Shown piece after piece: positions 36,059-48,347 of a stretch of 64,000 bases of DNA. A program made the translations under genes and the position numbers. A model generated the notes under the pieces. It did not search any database, was not told the origin of the DNA, and worked only from the letters and a program-made list of their open reading frames with translations. Numbering within the stretch: the first letter of the stretch is position 1; each line of letters begins with the position of its first letter. The stretch comes from Schizophyllum amplum (lineage: Eukaryota; Basidiomycota; Agaricomycetes; Agaricales; Schizophyllaceae), in assembly GCA_007026445.1 (NCBI GenBank), contig VDMD01000012.1, forward strand, positions 1 through 64,000. The letters run 5' to 3'.

Positions 36059-37664
36059 ATGACTACGAACGTTCCCCTCATTTTCCTCATCGCCTGGATT
36101 TCTTTCTCCGCGCAAGCGTTCTCCATTGGCGACTCCGGGAACTTCCTCGCCACATCCGTCTTCCGCTCGAACTCAGACAAGAGTTGGCTATGGGGATGGG
36201 CGTGGGGCGCTGAGAGCACAGTATCTGTTGTTGACCGCACACCCGCTGTCAGATTTGCATCAAGGCCAGGTACGTTGCCAGCAGTCGTGCTACTCGAGAC
36301 TGTCGCTAATGGCGTTGAGCAGCTGCGTTTGGAGCCGAGATCAAGGAGCCCATCCTCGGCTATGTTATTCCCTTGGCTGCCTTCACGGTCCCCTGCTCGT
36401 CCAACAACACGGAGCTCGACCCTTCCGACAACTGGGGCTGTCCCAAGCTTTGCCCTGTAGGCAAGAAGACGCCAGAGCCATCGGAGACCTGGGTTGCGCT
36501 CGTGCAGCGTGGGAAGTGCGAGTTCGTGAAGAAGGTGCGCGAGGCACAGAGACTGGGCGCGCGATCAGTCATCGTCGGTGGCGACGACCCGAATATCTCT
36601 GGATATCCGGACACGCTGGTCAGCATGTACAGTCCTGGTATGTCTCTTGTTTTCCATGGCGTTGATGACGCTGATTATGCGCAGAGGACGCGTCCGACAT
36701 CAGCATATCCGCGACCTACGTCAAGTATTCGGATTACTCCAAGCTTTCTAGCTTGATTGCGTCTTCAAATACGTCCCATTCGGGCATGAACACACTCCCC
36801 GTCCTCATCACTGCCGAGTATTCCGCATGGGAGTGGTACTCGTGAGTTTCTAGTCCTTATGTGCTCCCCCATTTGACTAAGTTTCTCTAGCCCTATCATC
36901 ACGTTCATCTCCATCCTGCTGCTTCCGTCGGTGTTGACCTTTTTGACTCTCATCATTCATCGCTTCCGCGCCGCTCGTGCCGCAAGGCGCGACCGTGCAC
37001 CCGAGGATGTCGTGCGCCGCCTACCTTGGCGAGTCTGGACGGGCCATGGCTGGGAGAAGCACCGGGGTAGCGAAGACGCATACGGTGGTTCTCCCTCCCC
37101 CTTACGAAAGTTCACCAACTCGCACGCCGACGCTGCGGATGCCGACGTGGATCTGGAAGCTGGACCCGACCAAACACCGCCCAAGCCTGCAGAGGTTGAC
37201 CTTCCTGTCGTAGACGACGAGCCGGCTACCATGAACAGCGCGGAGATGATGGCTTCGTCGAGCTCGCAGCTTGCAGCACAACCGTGGTTCGAGACCCAGG
37301 AAGAGTGCGCCATCTGTCTCTCCGAGTTCGAGAAGGGTGATCGCGTCCGCGTGCTTCCTTGTCACCATATCTTCCATCTTGAGGAGGTGGACGAGTGGTT
37401 GATTCAGAGGAAGAAACTGGTAAGCACGCACGGTGTTGTTTATCGCGCAGTTGATAAACTGCACATCAGTGTCCTATATGCAAGGCGGACGTTACGCAGC
37501 CGCATCATGACAGCCATGCGCAATGCGATGAAGCCGTTGATGGTACCGGTACATCCCCCTCGACCGTCGCTGTTTCGCCTACGACTACAACTACCGCTTC
37601 GCCTCCATCAGAGCGTACTCCCCTGCTGCAGCTGTCGACGCCTAGCGGTCAGCCTCAGCCATGA
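36059..37664 (+). CDS. PA-TM-RING E3 ubiquitin ligase
   Basis: Membrane E3 ligase of the protease-associated/RING-H2 family acting on endomembranes. ATG 36059 gives [20 protein letters not shown], a signal peptide. The PA domain spans about 36290-36700 ([49 protein letters not shown]). A transmembrane helix follows ([20 protein letters not shown]), then a basic [18 protein letters not shown], an acidic linker, and the [41 protein letters not shown], and, after a 53-nt intron, [14 protein letters not shown]. In a RING-H2 the C-x-H-x2-H-x2 position should be Cys, but here the residue is Glu (HLEE). The tail is Ser/Thr/Pro-rich with a TPLLQLSTP ending; TGA 37662-37664. About 445 residues. Confidence 0.9.
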
Positions 37665-37972
37665 CGACCTCTTGATGTTTAACGTTATTCAGCCGCAAAT
37701 TCCCAATATGACTGTACTACTCACATTGTTACTCTATACGATCGATTGTAATGTGTAAACCTTCCTGTTCACTTCGGTCTGCTATCAAGCGTTGTCGCGC
37801 TTCGAAGTAGAGGGCCTCGTCACGACTCGCATATCGAAGCTGATACGATGCTCCCGAGAGGAAAGAACACCACGACGCCCAGGCGCGCAGGACAACAAAA
37901 GGAGCGTCCAGGAAGGAAACAAAGGAGTCACTCAAGTTGGCAACTAGGCTGCATGCGCGTGAAGCTGCCGGC

Positions 37973-38343
37973 ATGGTACGTCTGACCCTCAGCAACTGGC
38001 TCCTGTACCGCATGGCGGCGCTAAAGAAACCCGACATGTCTTCCGCGGGACGCAACGCGAAGACCGTGCACCTGTTCCTTGGTGCGCACGCCGCGCCGCG
38101 CTATGGGCCCATCGCTGACATGCACCTGCAGGTGAGATGTGGAACAATCTGTCAGAGAAAGAACGCCGCAGGTGGCGCCGCCGCACGGCCATCTTCAGAG
38201 CGAAACTAAGAGTCGCCCGCTTGGCTTCCACTCGAAGGTCGGGACCGGCGAGCGCTAGAGCTGCTCAGGTACTCGAGCGGGGTATGATTAGCAGGCTGCC
38301 TACCGTTACCTTGCTTGCAAGGTCTCTCCACACCCTTAATTGA
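37973..38343 (+). CDS. HMG-box protein, short or partial
   Basis: Two exons form an HMG-box-like unit. The first contains LTLSNWLLYRMAALKK, matching the 'N.W.LYR' helix-1 signature of fungal MATA-HMG/SOX-like boxes. A 50-nt intron (GTGCGC...CTGCAG, about 38081-38131) then joins HLFLG to EMWNNLSEKERRRWRRR, the 'MW..LS..E...W' helix-3 region. The frame ends at TGA 38341-38343 after an Arg-rich tail. The first ATG of this frame is 37973; the open frame ext upstream to about 37852 without an ATG, so a 5' exon is probably missing from my model. DNA binding is expected; biological role unknown. Helix 2 is short and the usual PRPP lead-in is absent, so it could be a decayed copy. Confidence 0.45.
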
Positions 38344-38836
38344 ATCAGCTGGTCGAACCGTATGATCACATGCTGTACACGTGATTACATGTTCGTTTTG
38401 ACGAGCGGATGCCCTCCAACGCCGACCTTTAGCGCTTTAGCAGCGCCTCATGCTGCATTGTCAGGCTTCATCACAGCACGCAACCAAAGCAGCTTGGAAT
38501 AAGTTGCATCTGTACACAATATTAGTCCAGACTACATGGAAATTTGTTACATTAAACGATGATATTCTTCCCGGCACGTATAGCGGTCGACATACAGATA
38601 CACGCAACATAGTTCAAAGCAAGAGACAAGAAGACCGAGACCATGTGCAGTCCCAGCACGCTCCAGACATGGCAGACCCAGCGAGCCTAAGGACCGATGC
38701 GCTGTGCCATATCTCTAGCTTGCCGTGATAGCTACGAATATTAGTAGTAAGGGCGCCCACCCTCGATATACAGTACATGTGGCGCTGGGCGACTGGCTGC
38801 TGAATGAGCATCTCCTATATGTCGCGCGAATCCCAA
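38344..38836. other. Intergenic, no gene
   Basis: About 490 bp between convergent genes. A/T-rich with a near-palindrome around GATCACATGC...GTGATTACATG (38362-38390). No coding signal. Confidence 0.4.
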
Positions 38837-41800
38837 CTACATCGACATCGGCTCATCCGCCAGCCAGGGCATGCCCACAGGTGCGCTGCGCGAGGGCGTT
38901 GCCAGTGGGCCCTCCTTTGAGTCCGTGTTACCCGTATGTGGCCTTGTCGGCTCTGCGGTGGATGTATCGAGGGGCGGCAGAGGACTAGAGACGCTAGAGG
39001 ATGACGAGTCGCCGCCCCTGCCCGCAAAGTCCAAGAGACCCGATGACTTCAGCGACGGCAGAGCGTTGTTGTACGAACCGTGCGCGCTTGGTGGTGGTTC
39101 CGGCCAGGGTGTCGACGACGGTCTGCGTGACTGCATCCATTGGGCGATGGCCGGAGGTGGTGGGCCGTGCTGGAATTCGGATGGTATAGCGGAGACAGGG
39201 ACGGGAGGTGCCGGGGAATAATGTGAAGCTAAGAAGGGCGGCGGAATATCTACGCCGGCCGGCGCCACTAGATTGTGTCCGCGACCGGGAATTATAATGT
39301 TTGGGAGGGTCACCGCGGAAGTAGATGCTACTGGCGGCGGATAGAGTGTGGAGGCCGCCGACCCAGACGTTGACGCGTGACTCGACAGGGTTCCAGTGCG
39401 CGGCTCCGGAGTCTGCGCGGGGGATGAATGCACGCTCGGCGGGCTATCGTGGCGATGAGCGCTGCGTTTATCAGCCAATACTCGGGGCATGTATACACCC
39501 CAAAGGTTGTTGTTTGCGTCGACCATCGCGCGGATCTCGTCATCGTTCCTTCCGCAATACTTCATGAGAGTCTGCGTCGCGGTTTGTCAGCGCGCTTCAT
39601 ATGACTGTTCATCATACTCACCCATAATATGCCCCCCACTGCCAAAAGGAACTATGAGTGCCGCGATAATTTAAAAACAAATCATGGACGTACGCAATGT
39701 GCTGTTTGCGGCTCGGTCGCCCATCATCTGATGGATGGTGAGGATTGTCGGTACTGGCCAGCTAGGGAAGCCAGAAACGGCGCCAGGCTCCAACTTCTGA
39801 TACGCCTACGGAAGATGGCGGAACAGTAAGTCGACATCCCAGATAGTGATACTCACACATACATAGTGCAGCGCCAAGACGCTGGCCGCACGGAAAAGAT
39901 GCATGCAGGCCCACGACCAAGCTCCGTTGTTCGAGCTCGTGGCCAGCATCGACTTCTGATACTCGAGGTTCTCCTCGGTGAACTGAAGATGTTGCGGCAA
40001 CGATCTTTCCCATGCCTATGACGACGTCCGCATCAGCGCGCGCGGTAATGAGCGGGCGGCGCATTCACACACCTCGAACCGCTCTTGCAGGGCAGAGAAT
40101 CTACCCGCTGAAGCGTCTGTCTTCAAGTCAGGGTCTACCAACGTTGTCAAGGTACGATCGGCATAGTCGAAATACAAACATACCGTCGACCGCATCAAGG
40201 GCCAGTTCTATCCTCCCCATATTGCCGTGATTCGCACGAGATGGCCCGTTTCCGACGCCGTCGCCGTTTGCGCTCCCGGAAGATGAAGGAATTCTGCGAA
40301 AGGTAAAAGGCAGTCCAAGGAGGAAAGCGGGGTAGCAACGCACCTGGCATGGAGGGCTGTGTTGCGAGTTCAAACGTTGTCTCGTCCTGAGGAAGCGAAC
40401 AATGAGGCTCGCGGTCTAACCAAGTCGGATCGACCTTGAAAAATATGGACGTTTGGATGTCCATGAGGTAAATGAGCCAGAAGACCCGCCGGACGCACTC
40501 CCTGTCGATGCTCGCACGGATGCTATCCATACTCGGCAGGGGTGTTGTGTACCGATATTCTGGCTGATTAACGCCCAGCTTTTCCACGATCAACAGCGCC
40601 AAACCTATTCGCACAGTCAGGCGACCACCCATAGAGAGAGAGAGGGAGACAAAAGACATACTGATATGCTTTCTGTTCCACGACGCGGCAGGCCAGCTAG
40701 CGACCATGTCGTGTATCTGAAGAAGGCAGAGCGCTTGCGCGGTAGGGAGGTTGGCGTCACACGTTAATCGCCCAGCGCCATCGAACATGAGGCTGAGCGC
40801 CTCCTGAGCGAAAGGCGTGCCACCATATCTTGCCGGCGTACACTGAATACGTGGCTGCTTGGAAAGCGGCGCGGCCAATGCGCATATAGCGAACAATAGA
40901 TAGTCCGGTATCGTATTGTGAGCCAGCGCTGTCTCAAAGGTCGGCTTGTGGAAGATCATGCGCGCTGGTTGACAGTAGGTGAAGAACACTGATCAACGAG
41001 GAAGTCATGAGCCATTACGTTGCGCTGCCAGGTCGAGTCACGTACGATTAACCAGTTCTCGTCTGAGCACGTTATCCAAGGGGACCTTACGCGCAGGCTG
41101 AAGGGAGAGAGCTGTCTCCGTGGTCTCGGCCTGGACCTGTTCTCGTGGGCTAGGATGCGGACGGCGCATGGGATTGAAACGCTCGTCGGTTTGCCGGCCC
41201 TGCTGCCTGTTGGGCGGACCGTCCAGCGTTTGTGCATATGCAGTCGGGAAGCCGAGGGGTGAGGCCGAAGATTCGGGCACTGGTTGTGATGTCGACAGCT
41301 CATAGGATTGCGGCGGGTAGCTCGTGAAGTAATATTTGCCAGAGCTGCCGGCAGGCGGTGGGATGACTTTGGGTGAGGATGGTCCTTCCAACCGCATCTG
41401 TCCGGGGGCAGGCACTGGGCGGCCAAGGGCGTCCGTGTAGGTGCACGTCTTGGACGCATGGTGGCTGGAAATCTCGTAAACGATGCTAGTTTACATGCAA
41501 TGAGATACGAAACGCACCAATTGCTGCAGGGGACTGGGGTACGCGTGTATGAGGACGCTGAACATACAGATAAGTGTGAACGCACCATTGCCGTCGCACT
41601 GGGCTCCCAGGATCAGATAAGGCGCGTTACGGACGCGGAGGACAACGCACCCTTCGCTTCGCCCTGTGGCAGTTGTCACACGCCTGGCAGATGCTTTGAG
41701 TGCCTTGACGATTACCAGTGCACGAACACGCACCTTGGCCAAGCGCTTCCGCCTGCGGACTCTCTGCAAGTGCGAAGACTGGGCCGACTGCTCGTCCGAC

Positions 41801-41868
41801 ATCTCCTTCGGGGACGGGGACGTGTTCGAGGACGCTCTGTATGGCGGCGGGGCGCAGTCAAAAGCCAT
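38837..41868 (-). CDS. Zn2Cys6 transcription factor with fungal-specific TF domain
   Basis: Nuclear binuclear-cluster regulator. ATG 41868 gives MAFDCAPPPYRASSNTS. Basic RRRKRLAK then splices (GTGCGT donors) to ACDNCHRAKRR, CDGN, PCSNC, and SKTCTYTDALGRPVP, which together make the C-x2-C-x6-C ... C-x2-C-x6-C cluster over four short exons. A disordered linker precedes the Fungal_trans domain at about 40950-40200: PARMIFHKPTFETAL, PDYLLFAICALAAPLS, QALCLLQIHDMVASWP, and ECVRRVFWLIYLMDIQTSI (the R-R-x-F-W-x-x-Y core). The C-terminal 240 residues (39565-38837) are Pro/Ser-rich with ECG-like 'MKYCGRNDDEIRAMV' at their start and PLPPLDTSTAEP near the end, ending MSM. Target genes cannot be read from the sequence. 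About 830 residues. Confidence 0.87.
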
Positions 41869-44810
41869 GCAGGTGGAAGCAGGAAGCAAGATGAGATGAG
41901 ACGCTCTCAAATAAGCAGGCGCGCCATGAGAGGGAGGCAGGCAAGGTGAACCCGCAGTCTGAACTGATCGGTCTGGATCAATTTCGTACCCGCCGGCAAG
42001 TCAGCGGCAACTGGCGGCTCCTGCCTTCCTCCCGCCGGCGAACCATGGTCACCACCCCCGCTATCTTAAACATTTCATATTCACGATAGCCTTGAGGCAA
42101 GCTTTTAGCCTTTGAGGGACATCGTTCTTTATCCTGCACGGTCCTTCCCGCTCGAGTAGAGCCTGACCAGAGTACAGGATTCACGGTCGGCATCGGCCGA
42201 GGGGCCTTCCAGGCCTATGTAACTCGCTCTCGCACAAGTCACATCCAATTTATGGCCGCGCCATACTGGTCAGACGGCAACTCCCAGGCCCAGATCGGAA
42301 CTAGCGTGAGAGCTCCAGATTCAGATGGGGGAAAGAAGACTTGGATAGCAATCGCACAGCAGGATACGCGACAGCGAGACATCACGCCACAGCGGCGTCC
42401 ACTCAACCAGTCTTAGCGCAGTGTTAAACGGACCTTCAACTCACTCTCGCAGGCTCTCGCCTATTCCGGTAGCCATGCGGCCTCCATGACTTGTATTCTT
42501 GATGCTGTAATTTCTCGCTCGGCGCGTGGTTGTGGCTGCAATTTCGACACGTCGAGATCTAGATGCATGTGAATAGGAACTGCACCAGACAAACCTCTCC
42601 TCACCGAAGCGCTGAGTGTGGGCGCTGATGGCATGCGAGCGCTCCTCCGCTACTGTCGATCCGCATCCGTCGATTCAGGCCCATACCGAGCCTTCACCTG
42701 GGCCTCAAGTCCCCGCTTACGACGGTCCCAGATCCAGGCGACCCTGGCGCGGTCCTTGTCCGTCGGCTGCGCGGGTCGCCGACCTTGTAGCTCGCCGAAC
42801 CGTGAACGCCAAGTTCCGGATTAAGCTAGCGGAACCATAATCCATATAAGCGAGAGAAAATCAGAAACGCTACCGCGGTCAGAAAGTCCGCCTGGGAACA
42901 GAAAAAACCAACGCAGCAGAGAAGATCCTCAAATGCAAGGACGTTGGTGACAGCTGGCTGTTCGAGGCCTCCGGAGTTGGGTGAGATTGTTCGAGGGGAG
43001 GCAGCCTCGAGGGCGGACAGCGAATGACAGGAAAATGAGCTAGAAGCGCACGTTCCCTCTCATCAACGAGGAGGGCGTCATCAAACGGCAACATGGCCAT
43101 CGACTCCTCACCGACATCAACGAAGACGCGTCGTGCGAGGCCGTGATCGCATCTTTTCCTGGCTGTTCCCACTCTAAGCAGGCCGCCGACGCATGCACCG
43201 ACGCATGGAGGATCATCAGAGTCCGCCATGCCCGCCACGGAGTCCGGAAAACGCACTGGCCGCTAGTCGAACGACGTCGAGACGCGGTGAAGTACGCCCA
43301 AACAGGTATCCCGATTCCAGTGACGGCGTGCTGCTCCTGTGGACAGGGTCTTGCACTCCCACAGCATGGAATTTTGCAGAACACTCCCCCAGGAAGTGGT
43401 GCGAACCGACGCTGCGGTGGTACAGCATGGCAAACATGCCGGACGAACATGGGCGACGGCCGTGTGTTCGTTGTGGCGCAGACGCAAAGCGGCGACAACG
43501 TCCGGCTGTCCTGCTTATTACTGGCGGCCTTTGAATGCGTTTAAGGGGTTATTACAAGAGGCGTCGAGGTAGGCCTACCACAAAACATACAGTGCTCTGA
43601 TCTGCTGGTTGCCTCTCGTTCTTGTGACCAAACAGATATGTGCAGAATGTTTTAAGAAACGGCTCGCATAGGCCTTTGGGGCCATCAGGAACATCGAAAG
43701 AAGTGCGGTTGTGCAAGTCCGATCCTGACCCGATGGTAAGCGTAAAGCTTGCCCGTGCGTAGGGACTGCATAGAGCAACCCGAGGGGGGGTCAGTGAATA
43801 TATGTCGTTCCTGCACACGCGAGGCGAGGCGTATGTGAGTTGCTCACCATCCGACAGAGTACGTCTCTTGGCTTGGACACCAGTAGGCAAAATCTTGCAA
43901 CGGCCTGAGAAAGGCATCGCCCGCAAAGCGTGGAACACAAGCACCGACTATTGAAGTCTTCGAGAGCGGAGATGCAAGCCATACTTGCCCAGATAAATTC
44001 TCCAGAGAGCCAGTACGTTGCACAGAATGTGTAGAATTTGTGGCGAAGGGTAATCGCAATTGTCGACTCCAATTCGAAGAAAGGTTGTTATTGAGCCCTT
44101 CCGGTTCTAAGACGGTCACGAAGAGAGTCGCGCTTGACACATGATTGAAGACGGAAGCTCGGTAGCCAAAGATTCGCTGGCAGTGACCACGTATGCGTAT
44201 GTGCTGGTTCGGCGTCGTGATGGGAGGAAGCAAGACGAAATTATCACATCACAATACCGACACCGGAAGCTCCCATCCGTCTTCCGTCCTCATCGCTGTT
44301 CTTGTGCTGTTCCTGCTTCTAGTCGAGATCTTCAGCCACAGAGTATTGAATCTGGTGCGGTGCCACCCAGAAAGCTAAGGACGTCCAGCTCGTCGTGTAC
44401 TCGGCGATCGACGTGGAAAAAGCGAAGATCAACACCCGGGTCATGATCAGCCGCTAGCGCGCAACAATACCGAACGAGAGGAGAGGGGGAAAAGGGAATG
44501 CTTATTTGCTTGATGACCAAGCATTGCGCTAGAGGCTGCCGCACGCAAGGAGAGGAGGAGAGTGGGTGACGAAGTGGCGGCGACGAGGTGAGCTTTGGAC
44601 AACTGCAACGAATGACGCGGACGCCCTTACAGGCCACATATACGCAGAACATCTCGTTTCTTACCAGACTGCATCGATCTTCCGCTCTCGACGATAGTCA
44701 ATTCTGCATAAGGACCTAGGGAAACGTACACTACATGGGATAGCGATCAGACGTCAGTGGGCGTAGCGGACGTGGTTGTAGAGCAGGATATGTATATGGA
44801 TAAAGATGGA
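41869..44810. other. Long interval without an assignable gene
   Basis: Nearly 3 kb with only short frames. Around 42850-43550 (+) there are exon-like stretches, for example GQKVRLGTEKTNAAEKILKC and KRTFPLINEEGVIKRQHGHR, but they do not join with matching phases and resemble no family I know. They may be a decayed gene. The remainder shows nothing I can support. Confidence 0.4.
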
Positions 44811-44955
44811 CCAGGCGTACGCAAGATAGAAGGGAGGGGCGGGGCATACACAAAATTGGACAAGGTGTACACGAGATGGAACGAGGTGTAGTGTACGAGA
44901 TGTGGCAGGGCATACACGAGATGGAGCAGTGCGTACACGATATAGAGCAGAGGGA
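44811..44955. repeat. Degenerate 21-bp minisatellite
   Basis: About six imperfect units of the form GGCRTACACGAGATGGARCA follow each other (TGTACACGAGATGGAA, GTGTACGAGATGTGG, CATACACGAGATGGAG, CGTACACGATATAGAG). It lies in a purine-rich tract within the gene-free interval. Confidence 0.55.
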
Positions 44956-45213
44956 GCTAGTCAATACATAGTAGTAAGGAGGTGCACGAGTAGCAGCGGT
45001 CGAGGGATGTAGTAGAAACGGCAGAGGTAAGTAAAGGCGACGTACAAGAATAGAGAGATGCAGATAAGGAGAGAAGCCGCAGAGGAGGAGGGGTAACGAC
45101 GAGTCCAGGTATAGATAGGATAAGATGAACCCAGTTTGAGATGAGCCTGATGCAGGCTAAGGAGCGTCCTTCCGTTGGAGGCCAGCGCCCTTCACTTGGA
45201 GACTAGCATCCTT

Positions 45214-47095
45214 CTATGACACCTCCAGCACCGTCGTCTCCAGTACCCGGAACATCGTTGAGTCCTTGGACTCCTCGTTCCAGCCCACGACCTCGCGCCA
45301 GTTCATCTGGTTCGCCTCCTTCTCGCCCGCGCCGGCGAAATTGCCCATGTCATCGTCGGAGAGGCCTCGGAAGATGCTGCATATTGGAAAGGTGGGATGC
45401 AACGAGGAGCAAGGCGGCGGAAGGGAAATGAAATAAAAATTGCCGGGTGAAGGGAAGAACATTCAGTGGTCGTCATCCAGGCAAAACATGTACACGCACA
45501 GGAATAATCGCGTGAAGACGCAGTTGTCTGCGGTCACGGAGATGTCATGGCCGCCGCTATGCGAGTCGGTGCCAGGAAGCGGTAGGCAATGTTCTTATGC
45601 GCGGCGAAGGCGTTGATGTTATTGCTGTATATGTTTGTCAGTTTCAGTAACTGGAGTAACCTTGGCATACTTGATGAACGTTGTTCGCGCGTGGATAGAC
45701 ATGCCGAGCTGATCGAGGACGTTCATGAGGTGAGGAATGAAGTCCATATAGCTCATGGCGAAGCCGTTGCGCGGTGCGATGAAGTCGCTGGGGTCGACCA
45801 TCGTCTGGTCGGGTCTGCAAAACACGTAGCGAAAATATCACAAAGCGCGTAGAAAGCACGTACACAGCCTCATAGTACAACGCCGTCACGACCATCTCGC
45901 TCTCAAAATGCTCGAGCGCACCGCCCGGGTGCACGCGCACAAAGTACTTCATCTTGCCCTCCTCCAGCTTCTCCGCCGGCGGCCACGTCGTCCCGATCTT
46001 CCACAGCGGGCTGAACGTCAGGATCACATCGCAGTACTGCTGTGCAGGCGCCAAAATACTGAGATGGCACTTCGCCGCCGTCGGCGCGTCGCCACGCTCA
46101 GCTTCGTCAGCGCGCGTGAGTCGAACAGGACCTCGGGGTTGAGGTCCGGGTTCGCGATGCGCGTGCCAGAGAACTCCATCTTGTGCACGTCGCCGTTGTG
46201 CACGACGTCGAGCTTGCCCCAGAACTGGCCGTCGACCATCGTGCCGTCCTCCATGCGCGCCATGTCGAGGTCCTCGGCGGAGGAGACGGTGGTGTCGAGC
46301 GCGACGGTCATGTTGGGGGCGAGCTCGAGGTTGAATGTCGCGGGCATCTCGATGACGGGGGGTGGGCTGGGATGTGAGGTAAGGGTGGGTATATGTGGGG
46401 GGTTGGGGACATACGGGGGCTCTTCGGGTGGGGGAGGTGCATCGCTGACTATCTCGACTCGGATGCCTTGTACGCCGGATATGGCAATCTGATATGAGTC
46501 CTCCCCGGTGAGCTGCGGGATATGTCAGTGGCGTGAAGTAGACCGCGTGGCACAGCACTCACATAGATGTAAGGGCCAGATACAAGGCGCTTTGATGGAG
46601 GTCAACAAGGGACGATATATATGTGGACGGATAGACGTACAGCTGCATGGATGGATGCATATTCGACTGGCACTCTCATGCCAAAGATCGCGTCTGGCGG
46701 TGGCTTGGTCCAGTCACGCGCAACGGCTTCGAGTTCCTGCTGGGATCTGAGCACTGCGATCGAAGCGGGGGTGCGCCACATACCGCAAATGTGTTGGGAA
46801 GCTGTGGGGGACTGTGGTCAGCATACCTGTCTAGTCATCAGTGGCAAGCGCGCGCACCATCCGGATGGTCTCCATCTCTTCATAACATAGCGTGAGCAGC
46901 CGCTGACGAGCGATCGCCATCTGTGGTTTCTCATCCCTCGGCTTGGGCTTGAACTTTCCCCAGAAGGATCCGCCGCCGGGGAGGCTGGTGCTAGCCGACC
47001 TAATGGAATGGATGGGCAGCAGATTGGGCGCGATGGTGAGCGTGATAAGCGGTGCGGTGAGGGGGGGAGCGCGTACGCAGGCGAGAGCAGCATGG
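45214..47095 (-). pseudogene. Unknown basidiomycete-type protein with reading-frame breaks
   Basis: A multi-exon gene whose pieces read well but not in one frame. From ATG 47095 (MLLSPA, intron, SASTSLPGGGSFWGKFKPK) it continues through RQRLLTLCYEEMETIR, RSQQELEAVARDWTKPPPDA, YLTGEDSYQIAISGVQGIR, PATFNLELAPNMTVALDTT and NPDLNPEVLFDSRALTKLS. There the frame must shift by one base near 46100 to reach AAKCHLSILAPAQQYC and KMKYFVRVHPGGALEHFESE. Later exons give DFIAPRNGFAMSYMDFIPHL and NNINAFAAHKNIAYRFLAPT, then another one-base shift near 45560 before DISVTADNCVFTRLF. The end is intact: FRGLSDDDMGNFAGAGEKEA, NWREVVGWNEESKDS, ETTVLEVS, stop at 45214. Intron borders remain canonical. I believe homologues are widespread unknowns in agaricomycetes, possibly intracellular. 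Recent pseudogene or sequence error. Confidence 0.6.
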
Positions 47096-47445
47096 CGTGC
47101 GGCTGGTGGTGTTTGGTTTATGTACGCGGGTGACGAAGGCGATAAGTTGTAATCAGTATTCGCAAGTCATGAGAGTCAGCAGCAAGTCGCAAAGACGCCC
47201 GGCCAACACGAGGTCAACACGAGGCAGCACTGATCGTTCAACGATGACTTTATCAGGAAGTACCACGCATCACTGTGTTTTCCATTCGAGCTCTACGCGT
47301 CTTCCGAACGATAAACAGCAGAATAACGCGTAAAAAGCGAGTGCAGAATACAAAGACGCGAAAACACGCGAAATTAACAAGACGCGGTTGTTTCCCGGAA
47401 GAAGTCGGACCGGCAGAGGGCGATCAGTCGAGAAATTCCCCAACA

Positions 47446-48347
47446 ATGACGATGTCGACGTTTACTTCCACCACCATGTTGCGCGCCGTCGCCCGCCAGA
47501 GCGCCCTGCCCCGCTGTGCCCGTCGGACATTCGTGTCCTCTGTCATCTTGACGCGCAACTGGGAAAGCGAGACCGTCGCGCAGCTCAAGAAGGAGGCCAA
47601 GTCTCGCGGTCTGGCTCTGTACGTGCTCTGCATCGCATGTCGGCGCGCGCGCTAAACACCATCTCCCGCAGGTCAGGCAACAAGTCGACCCTCGTCATGC
47701 GGATACGCGACCACGAGAATGCGCGGGCGCACGCCGCCATGAGCCCTGAGGTGCCCACCGGCGCCAGGGCCGCGTCTAGCACCACGACCACCACGAGCAG
47801 CCCGAGCTCCGCCGTCGATGGCATTGCGCATATGAACATGGATCCCGTTGCCGAGGCTCCCGGTGTTCCTCCTGAGGCCCAGTCTACTGCCCCTCCCGTC
47901 ACCGACTACCTCAGCGTCATCCTCCCCGACCTCTCTGCCCCCATCCCCGAGCCGCCCACGCCTATTGTGAGTGCAATCTCTATGCTTATGCTGAAGTCAC
48001 TAACCTCGGCCGAAGCCCCACGTTCCCGACTTCTGGGGCTCTGCTGCCGCGAAGAGCAAGACAGCCACCGCCTCGCCGACTGAGGAGATGCCCAAGATCG
48101 TCGTCGTCGCTGATGCTTCGACGCATATCGGGTATGTATTTCATCACTGCTAGTTGTTTGCCGAACTCCTGCTCATATATTCTCTAGCGGTGTCACTCAC
48201 CACGGCGTCTCCGCCCAAGATGAGCCTGCTGAAGATGTTCCTTACGCCGACTACAAGATTGGTGTGCTGTCAGACATAGGCAAGGATCTCGGCTTGCCGC
48301 CCCTCGCAGACTTCAAGAAAGGCTGGGAGAAAGTGAGGCCGTGGTAG
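47446..48347 (+). CDS. SAP-domain protein, probably mitochondrial (Aim34-like)
   Basis: ATG 47446 gives MTMSTFTSTTMLRAVARQ followed by Arg-rich PRCARRTFVSSVILTRNW, a typical mitochondrial presequence without acidic residues. Exon 1 and exon 2 join at LAL/SGNKSTL to form a SAP helix-turn-helix (SETVAQLKKEAKSRGLA, then STLVMRIRDHE) at about residues 43-77. The rest is Ala/Pro/Ser-rich, with VTDYLSVILPDLSAPIP, a DFWGSAAAKSKTATAS segment and the ending LADFKKGWEKVRPW; TAG 48345-48347. Three introns of about 50-60 nt. About 244 residues. Yeast Aim34 is a mitochondrial SAP protein of unknown function; similarity here rests on the targeting-plus-SAP layout. Nucleic-acid binding in the matrix is inference. 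Confidence 0.75.

Noticed and set aside
42600..43550. Series of exon-like stretches, some Cys-rich, that could be a MYND or transposase relic
   Set aside because: No two pieces join with consistent phase, and neither a MYND cysteine pattern nor a DDE motif can be found.
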